Assembly (NCBI RefSeq): GCF_019904175.1
Contig: NZ_CP061913.1
Location: 4,216,001-4,280,000 of the forward strand
Reading direction: 5' to 3'
Source of the DNA: Dactylosporangium vinaceum
Lineage (GTDB): Bacteria > Actinomycetota > Actinomycetes > Mycobacteriales > Micromonosporaceae
DNA: 64,000 nt
How positions within the stretch are numbered: position 1 is the stretch's first letter; each line of letters begins with the position of its first letter. Made by a program: the position numbers and the translations under genes. Positions 59,330-64,000 of the stretch are shown here, piece after piece. Below the pieces are notes generated by a model. That model was not told where the DNA came from. It did no database searches and worked only from the letters and a program-made list of their open reading frames with translations.

Positions 59330-60990
59330 TGAGCTCTACCACGGCGGGCGTGCTGTTCATCGCCTCGCTGGTCGTCGCCCTCGTGCTGGTGTACCGGCCG
59401 TTCGGCGACTACATGTTCGCCGCGATCACCGCCCGGCGGCACCTGCGGGTCGAGCGCGTGCTCTACCGGACGGTCGGCGTCAACCCCGACGGCGAGCAGT
59501 CCTGGGGCGTGTACGCCCGCAGCGTGCTGGCGTTCTCCGCGGTGTCGATCCTGGTGCTGTACCTCTTCCAGCGCCTGCAGCACCACCTGTGGCTCAGTCT
59601 CGGCTTCGACCCGGTCAAGCCCGACCAGGCCTGGAACACGGCCGTCAGCTTCGTGACGAACACCAACTGGCAGTCGTACTCGGGCGAGTCGACGATGGGC
59701 CACCTCGTGCAGATGTCCGGCCTGGCGGTGCAGAACTTCGCTTCCGCTGCGGTCGGTATCGCCGTGGCGTTTGCGCTGGTACGCGGGTTCGCCCGGTCCA
59801 GGACGGATCAGCTGGGTAACTTCTGGGTCGACCTCATGCGGATCTGCGTGCGTATCCTGCTCCCGATCGCCGTGATCGGCACGGTCGTGTTCGTCGCCGC
59901 GGGTATGGTGCAGAACCTGTCCGGCGGCGCCGATGTCACCACACTGGCCGGTGGGTCGCAGCACATCACCGGCGGTCCGGTCGCGTCGCAGGAGATCATC
60001 AAGGAGCTCGGCACGAACGGCGGCGGGTTCTACAACGCCAACAGCGCCCACCCGTTCGAGAACCCGACGAGCTGGACCAACTGGCTCGAGGTCTTCCTGC
60101 TCCTGGTGATCCCGTTCTCGCTGCCGCGGGTGTTCGGCCGGATGGTCGGCGACCGGCGGCAGGGCTATGCGATCGCCGCGATCATGGCGATCCTCGCCCT
60201 GGGCAGCATCATCACGATCAACGCGCTGCAGCTGCACCACGGCGGGACGGTGCCAACGGCGGTCGGCGCCGCGACGGAGGGCACCGAGACCCGCTTCGGG
60301 GTGCCGCAGTCGGCGACGTTCGCCGCCGCGACCACGCTGACGTCCACCGGCGCGGTGGACTCCTTCCACGATTCGTACACCGCGCTCGGCGGCATGGTGA
60401 CGATGCTGAACATGATGCTCGGCGAGGTGGCTCCCGGCGGCGTCGGCTCCGGGTTGTACGGCATGCTGGTCCTCGCCGTGATCACCGTGTTCGTGGCCGG
60501 GCTCATGGTGGGGCGGACCCCCGAGTACCTGGGCAAGAAGATCGGTTCCCGGGAGATCAAGTTCGCGTCGCTGTACCTGCTGACCACGCCGGCGCTCGTG
60601 CTGACCGGCACGGCGGTCGCGATGAGCTCCGCCACGGCGAGGGCATCGATGGCCAACCCCGGTGCCCACGGCCTGTCCGAGGTGCTGTACGCGTTCACGT
60701 CGGCGTCGAACAACAACGGCTCGGCATTCGCCGGCATCGGCGTCAACACGACCTTCTACAACACCGCGCTCGGGCTGTGCATGCTGCTGGGCCGGTTCCT
60801 GCCGATCATCTTCGTGCTCGGGCTCGCGGGCTCGCTCGCCAAGCAGCAGCCCGTACCCGAGTCGACCGGCACGCTGCGGACCTACCAACCCCTCTTCATC
60901 GGCATGGTCGTCGCCGTCACGGTCGTCGTCGTGCTGCTCACCTACCTGCCGGCCGTCGCGCTCGGCCCGCTTGCGGAAGGCATCCAATGA
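59329..60990 (+). CDS. kdpA: KdpA, potassium-binding channel subunit
   Basis: 553 aa, ten transmembrane helices related to the Trk/Ktr K+ channel fold. Filter-like loops are present: [48 protein letters not shown]. Length and motifs are normal. The ATG overlaps the kdpF stop and its own stop overlaps kdpB, indicating stoichiometric translation. It binds K+ with high affinity at the membrane's outer face. Confidence 0.97.
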   Translation: MSSTTAGVLFIASLVVALVLVYRPFGDYMFAAITARRHLRVERVLYRTVGVNPDGEQSWGVYARSVLAFSAVSILVLYLFQRLQHHLWLSLGFDPVKPDQAWNTAVSFVTNTNWQSYSGESTMGHLVQMSGLAVQNFASAAVGIAVAFALVRGFARSRTDQLGNFWVDLMRICVRILLPIAVIGTVVFVAAGMVQNLSGGADVTTLAGGSQHITGGPVASQEIIKELGTNGGGFYNANSAHPFENPTSWTNWLEVFLLLVIPFSLPRVFGRMVGDRRQGYAIAAIMAILALGSIITINALQLHHGGTVPTAVGAATEGTETRFGVPQSATFAAATTLTSTGAVDSFHDSYTALGGMVTMLNMMLGEVAPGGVGSGLYGMLVLAVITVFVAGLMVGRTPEYLGKKIGSREIKFASLYLLTTPALVLTGTAVAMSSATARASMANPGAHGLSEVLYAFTSASNNNGSAFAGIGVNTTFYNTALGLCMLLGRFLPIIFVLGLAGSLAKQQPVPESTGTLRTYQPLFIGMVVAVTVVVVLLTYLPAVALGPLAEGIQ

Positions 60991-63071
60991 CCACCCCGAC
61001 CCCGCGCAGGATCGCCGGCGGGCTGCTCGACCCCGCCCAGCTGGGGCGTTCGACCCCGGACGCGCTGCGCAAACTCAACCCGGCAACGCTGTGGCGCAAC
61101 CCGGTCATGTTCATCGTCGAGATCGGCTCGATCTTCACCACCGTCCTCGCCGTCATCCACCCGAGCGGCTTCGCCTGGACGATCACCGTGTGGCTGTGGC
61201 TGACCGTGATCTTCGCCAACCTCGCCGAGGCGGTCGCGGAGGGCCGGGGCAAGGCCCAAGCCGACACGCTGCGCCGGGCCAAGCAGGACACCATGGCGCG
61301 CCGGCTCGTGGGCGATGTCGAGGAGTCAGTGCCGGCGACCCAGCTGCAGCAGGGCGACGTCGTGATCGTCGAGGCCGGGCAGATCATCCCGGGTGACGGC
61401 GATGTCATCGAAGGCATCGCCTCGGTCGACGAGTCGGCGATCACCGGCGAGTCCGCGCCCGTCATCCGCGAGTCGGGCGGTGACCGGTCCGCGGTGACCG
61501 GCGGCACGAAGGTCCTGTCGGACCGGATCGTCGTACGGATCACCCAGAAGCCGGGGCAGTCGTTCATCGACCGGATGATCGCCCTGGTCGAGGGGGCCAA
61601 CCGGCAGAAGACGCCGAACGAGATCGCGCTGAACATCCTGCTGGCCAGCCTGACCATCATCTTCCTGCTCGCCGTGGCGACGCTGCAGCCGCTCGCCATC
61701 TACTCCAAGGGCGTCCAGGCGTTCGCTCCGGACAGCGCCGCGCTCAACGGCGACGGGGTCACCGGCATCGTGCTGGTGTCCCTGCTGGTCTGCCTGATCC
61801 CCACGACGATCGGGGCGCTGCTCTCCGCGATCGGTATCGCCGGCATGGACCGCCTGGTGCAGCGCAACGTCCTGGCCATGTCGGGCCGCGCGGTCGAGGC
61901 CGCCGGGGACGTCAACACACTGCTGCTGGACAAGACCGGCACGATCACGCTGGGCAACCGGCAGGCCGGCGACCTGCTGCCCGTCGACGGCGTCAGCGTG
62001 CAGGAGCTCGCCGCAGCCGCGCAGCTGTCGTCGCTCGCCGATGAGACACCCGAAGGCCGCTCGATCGTCGTGTACGCCAAGGAGCGCCACGGCCTGCGCG
62101 AGCGCGACGTGTCCGGTGCGCAGTGGGTGCCGTTCACGGCCCAGACCCGCATGTCAGGCGTCGACATCGACGGCCGCGAGGTGCGCAAGGGCGCGGCGAC
62201 GGCGGTCATGCAGTGGGTCCGCGAGCACGGCGGCCGGCCGACCGGGGAGGTCGGGGCCATTGTGGACGCCGTGTCGACCTCCGGCGGTACTCCGCTGGTG
62301 GTGGCCGAGCGGGTCGCCGGTGCGCCGGCCCGCACCCTCGGGGTCATCCACCTCAAGGACGTCGTGAAACAGGGCATGCGCGAGCGGTTCGAGGAGATGC
62401 GCCGGATGGGCATCCGCACGGTGATGATCACCGGCGACAACCCGCTCACCGCGAAGGCGATCGCCGAGGAGGCCGGCGTCGACGACTTCCTCGCCGAGGC
62501 GACGCCCGAGGACAAGATGGCCCTCATCAAGCGGGAGCAGGAGGGCGGCAAGCTCGTCGCGATGACGGGCGACGGCACCAACGACGCCCCCGCCCTGGCC
62601 CAGGCCGACGTCGGCGTGGCGATGAACACCGGCACGTCGGCCGCGAAAGAGGCCGGCAACATGGTCGACCTCGACTCCGACCCGACGAAGCTCATCGAGA
62701 TCGTCGAGATCGGCAAGCAGCTGCTCATCACCCGCGGCGCGCTGACGACGTTCTCCATCGCCAACGACATCGCCAAGTACTTCGCGATCATCCCGGCCAT
62801 GTTCGCCGCCCTGTACCCAGGTCTGGACGCGCTCAACGTGATGCGGCTGCACTCGCCGACCTCGGCGATCCTGTCCGCCGTCGTCTTCAACGCCCTGGTC
62901 ATCGTCGCGCTCATCCCACTGGCGCTGCGCGGGGTGCGCTACCGGCCCGGCCCGGCCGCCGCAATGCTGCGCCGCAACCTGCTCGTCTACGGCGTCGGCG
63001 GCGTCATCGTGCCGTTCATCGGCATCAAGCTCATCGACCTCATCATCATGACCATCCCGGGGATTTCCTGA
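60987..63071 (+). CDS. kdpB: KdpB, P-type ATPase subunit
   Basis: 694 aa. P-type ATPase motifs are complete: TGESAPV in the actuator domain, phosphorylated Asp315 in [18 protein letters not shown] (nucleotide domain), [18 protein letters not shown] and the membrane region [21 protein letters not shown] 60987 overlaps the kdpA stop. It hydrolyses ATP to drive K+ uptake through KdpA. No anomaly seen. Confidence 0.97.
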   Translation: MTTPTPRRIAGGLLDPAQLGRSTPDALRKLNPATLWRNPVMFIVEIGSIFTTVLAVIHPSGFAWTITVWLWLTVIFANLAEAVAEGRGKAQADTLRRAKQDTMARRLVGDVEESVPATQLQQGDVVIVEAGQIIPGDGDVIEGIASVDESAITGESAPVIRESGGDRSAVTGGTKVLSDRIVVRITQKPGQSFIDRMIALVEGANRQKTPNEIALNILLASLTIIFLLAVATLQPLAIYSKGVQAFAPDSAALNGDGVTGIVLVSLLVCLIPTTIGALLSAIGIAGMDRLVQRNVLAMSGRAVEAAGDVNTLLLDKTGTITLGNRQAGDLLPVDGVSVQELAAAAQLSSLADETPEGRSIVVYAKERHGLRERDVSGAQWVPFTAQTRMSGVDIDGREVRKGAATAVMQWVREHGGRPTGEVGAIVDAVSTSGGTPLVVAERVAGAPARTLGVIHLKDVVKQGMRERFEEMRRMGIRTVMITGDNPLTAKAIAEEAGVDDFLAEATPEDKMALIKREQEGGKLVAMTGDGTNDAPALAQADVGVAMNTGTSAAKEAGNMVDLDSDPTKLIEIVEIGKQLLITRGALTTFSIANDIAKYFAIIPAMFAALYPGLDALNVMRLHSPTSAILSAVVFNALVIVALIPLALRGVRYRPGPAAAMLRRNLLVYGVGGVIVPFIGIKLIDLIIMTIPGIS

Positions 63072-63943
63072 TGCGACTCCCGTCCTGGCTCGCCCAGCAC
63101 CTCGCCGCCCTGCGCGCGCTCATCGTCCTCACCGCCATCCTCGGCCTGGCCTACCCGCTCGCCATGGTCGCCGCCGCCCGGATACCGGGCCTGGCCGGGC
63201 ACGCGGACGGCTCGCTGCTGGCCCGCAATGGCAACAACGTCGGCAGTGCGCTGATCGGGCAGTCGTTCACCGACGCCGACGGCAACCCCCTCAAGCAGTA
63301 CTTCCAGTCCCGCCCGTCCGCCGCCGGCGACGGCTACGATCCGACCTCGACCTCGGCCGGCAATCTGGGCCCGGAGAACGTCGTCGACACGCTGCCCGAC
63401 CCGAACGTCAAGGATGACGCCGGCAAGCCGAGCCTGCTCACGCAGGTGTGCGCCCGCAGCAAGGCCGTCGGCGACCTGGAAGGGGTCGACGGATCGCGGC
63501 CGTACTGCACCGCGGGCGGAGTCGGTGCTGTCCTCGCCGTCTATCACCGGGACGGCTCGACCGGTCCGGTCACCCGTGCGGTAAGCGTCAACGAGGCGTG
63601 CCCGGCAGCGCCGTTCGTCACGACCTGGCAGGGCGTCACCGTGGAGTGCGCCAAGCCCGGCGACGACTACACCGGCGGGGTCACCACGCCGGTGCGCGGC
63701 ACTGCCCCGGACAAGCCGGCCGTGCCCGCCGACGCGGTCACCGCCAGCGGCAGCGGCCTCGACCCGCACATCAGCCCCGCCTACGCCAACCTCCAGCTGC
63801 CCCGGGTCGCGGCGGCGCGCGGCCTGTCCGAGGCGGCGGTGCGCAAGCTCGTGGAGGAGCACACAGTCGGCCGTACGCTGGGCTTCATCGGCGAGCCGGC
63901 GGTCAACGTCCTGGAACTGAACCTCGCCCTGGATCGGAGCTGA
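63071..63943 (+). CDS. kdpC: KdpC subunit
   Basis: 290 aa, longer than the about 190 aa of the E. coli protein, as is usual in actinomycetes. One N-terminal helix (residues about 11-33) and an extracytoplasmic domain with LLARNGNNVGSALIGQSF, KQYFQSRPSAAGDGYDPTST and SGSNLGP-like SAGNLGPENV, then ASGSGLDPHISPAYANLQ. An insertion of about 110 residues lies between these blocks (about 120-225). The start overlaps the kdpB stop. It helps couple KdpA to KdpB. Confidence 0.95.
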   Translation: MRLPSWLAQHLAALRALIVLTAILGLAYPLAMVAAARIPGLAGHADGSLLARNGNNVGSALIGQSFTDADGNPLKQYFQSRPSAAGDGYDPTSTSAGNLGPENVVDTLPDPNVKDDAGKPSLLTQVCARSKAVGDLEGVDGSRPYCTAGGVGAVLAVYHRDGSTGPVTRAVSVNEACPAAPFVTTWQGVTVECAKPGDDYTGGVTTPVRGTAPDKPAVPADAVTASGSGLDPHISPAYANLQLPRVAAARGLSEAAVRKLVEEHTVGRTLGFIGEPAVNVLELNLALDRS

Positions 63944-63945
63944 CC

Positions 63946-64000
63946 ATGGCGGCGCGCGGGACGCTGCGGGTGTACCTCGGCGCAGCCCCCGGCGTCGGTA
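63946..64000 (+). CDS. kdpD: KdpD sensor kinase, N-terminal start (cut by window edge)
   Basis: Eighteen codons: MAARGTLRVYLGAAPGVG, the beginning of the KdpD cytosolic domain with the Walker-like YLGAAPGVGKT motif. It follows kdpC by 2 nt. KdpD senses K+/turgor with KdpE; the rest is outside the window. Confidence 0.85.
   Translation, partial: MAARGTLRVYLGAAPGVG

Noticed and set aside
1-64000. CRISPR arrays, tRNA genes, rRNA genes, intact IS elements
   Set aside because: No regularly spaced repeats, no tRNA-like cloverleaf with a TTCGA arm and no transposase motifs were found on reading.

Overview
The window is high-GC actinomycete DNA. GTG and TTG starts are common, genes are often coupled by ATGA or GTGA overlaps, and StrR, BlaI, ECF, IdeR-box and SpoIIE/PP2C-type functions all point to a filamentous actinomycete. 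A Micromonosporaceae-like host is a guess from gene style only. I see no tRNA, rRNA, CRISPR array or intact insertion sequence.

0-8.2 kb is the edge of a non-ribosomal peptide gene cluster. It holds the 3' end of 4-hydroxymandelate synthase (hmaS, hydroxyphenylglycine supply), a CmlA-type di-iron beta-hydroxylase, a PAPS sulfotransferase, a MacB-like ABC exporter, and two convergent paralogous StrR/ParB-type activators. A near-ideal StrR-type operator lies between the sulfotransferase and the exporter, so the regulators probably drive these genes. The expected product would be a peptide carrying hydroxyphenylglycine and a beta-hydroxylated residue, possibly sulfated. 8.6-29.6 kb is mixed chromosome: RecD2 helicase; a five-gene redox/stress operon (peroxiredoxin, DsbA-like, membrane protein, DUF2267, HAD); BON and YflT-like stress proteins; an NDH-2-like oxidoreductase; MFS export; SDR/regulator pairs; NUDIX, GIY-YIG and DoxX genes; and several small remnants.

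29.6-36.1 kb is a compact regulatory island. An HxlR repressor, two NmrA-type oxidoreductases, a SigG-like ECF sigma factor with a SnoaL tail, a SnoaL protein and a 14-TM MFS pump surround two nearly identical 40-bp promoter/operators, which suggests one repressor controls both divergent promoter regions. A decayed second copy of the sigma gene lies between them. 36.1-38.6 kb is gene-poor. 38.6-40.3 kb carries an ECF sigma factor and its membrane partner.

40.4-58.4 kb mixes intact modules with many truncated genes. Intact are an OmpR/histidine kinase pair, a serine hydrolase, BlaI, DedA, a COG4705 membrane protein, an iron-boxed feoA-feoB-NifU-like operon, and a PP2C phosphatase. Broken are the ATPase of an FtsX exporter, an M56 protein without its protease domain, half of a COG4705 gene, an UppP fragment, a response regulator that has lost its receiver and carries a frameshift, a kinase without its G2 box, and an ABC ATPase with its middle deleted. 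Two copies of one TCCTACA/TGTAGGA operator link the COG4705/DedA genes and could be targets of the nearby BlaI-type repressor.

58.4-64 kb holds a 69-residue S1-domain protein with an unusual leader hairpin, then the potassium-transport operon: a small membrane ORF, kdpF, kdpA, kdpB, kdpC and the first codons of kdpD. These overlap by stop/start fusion up to kdpC, and OmpR-type direct repeats lie upstream.
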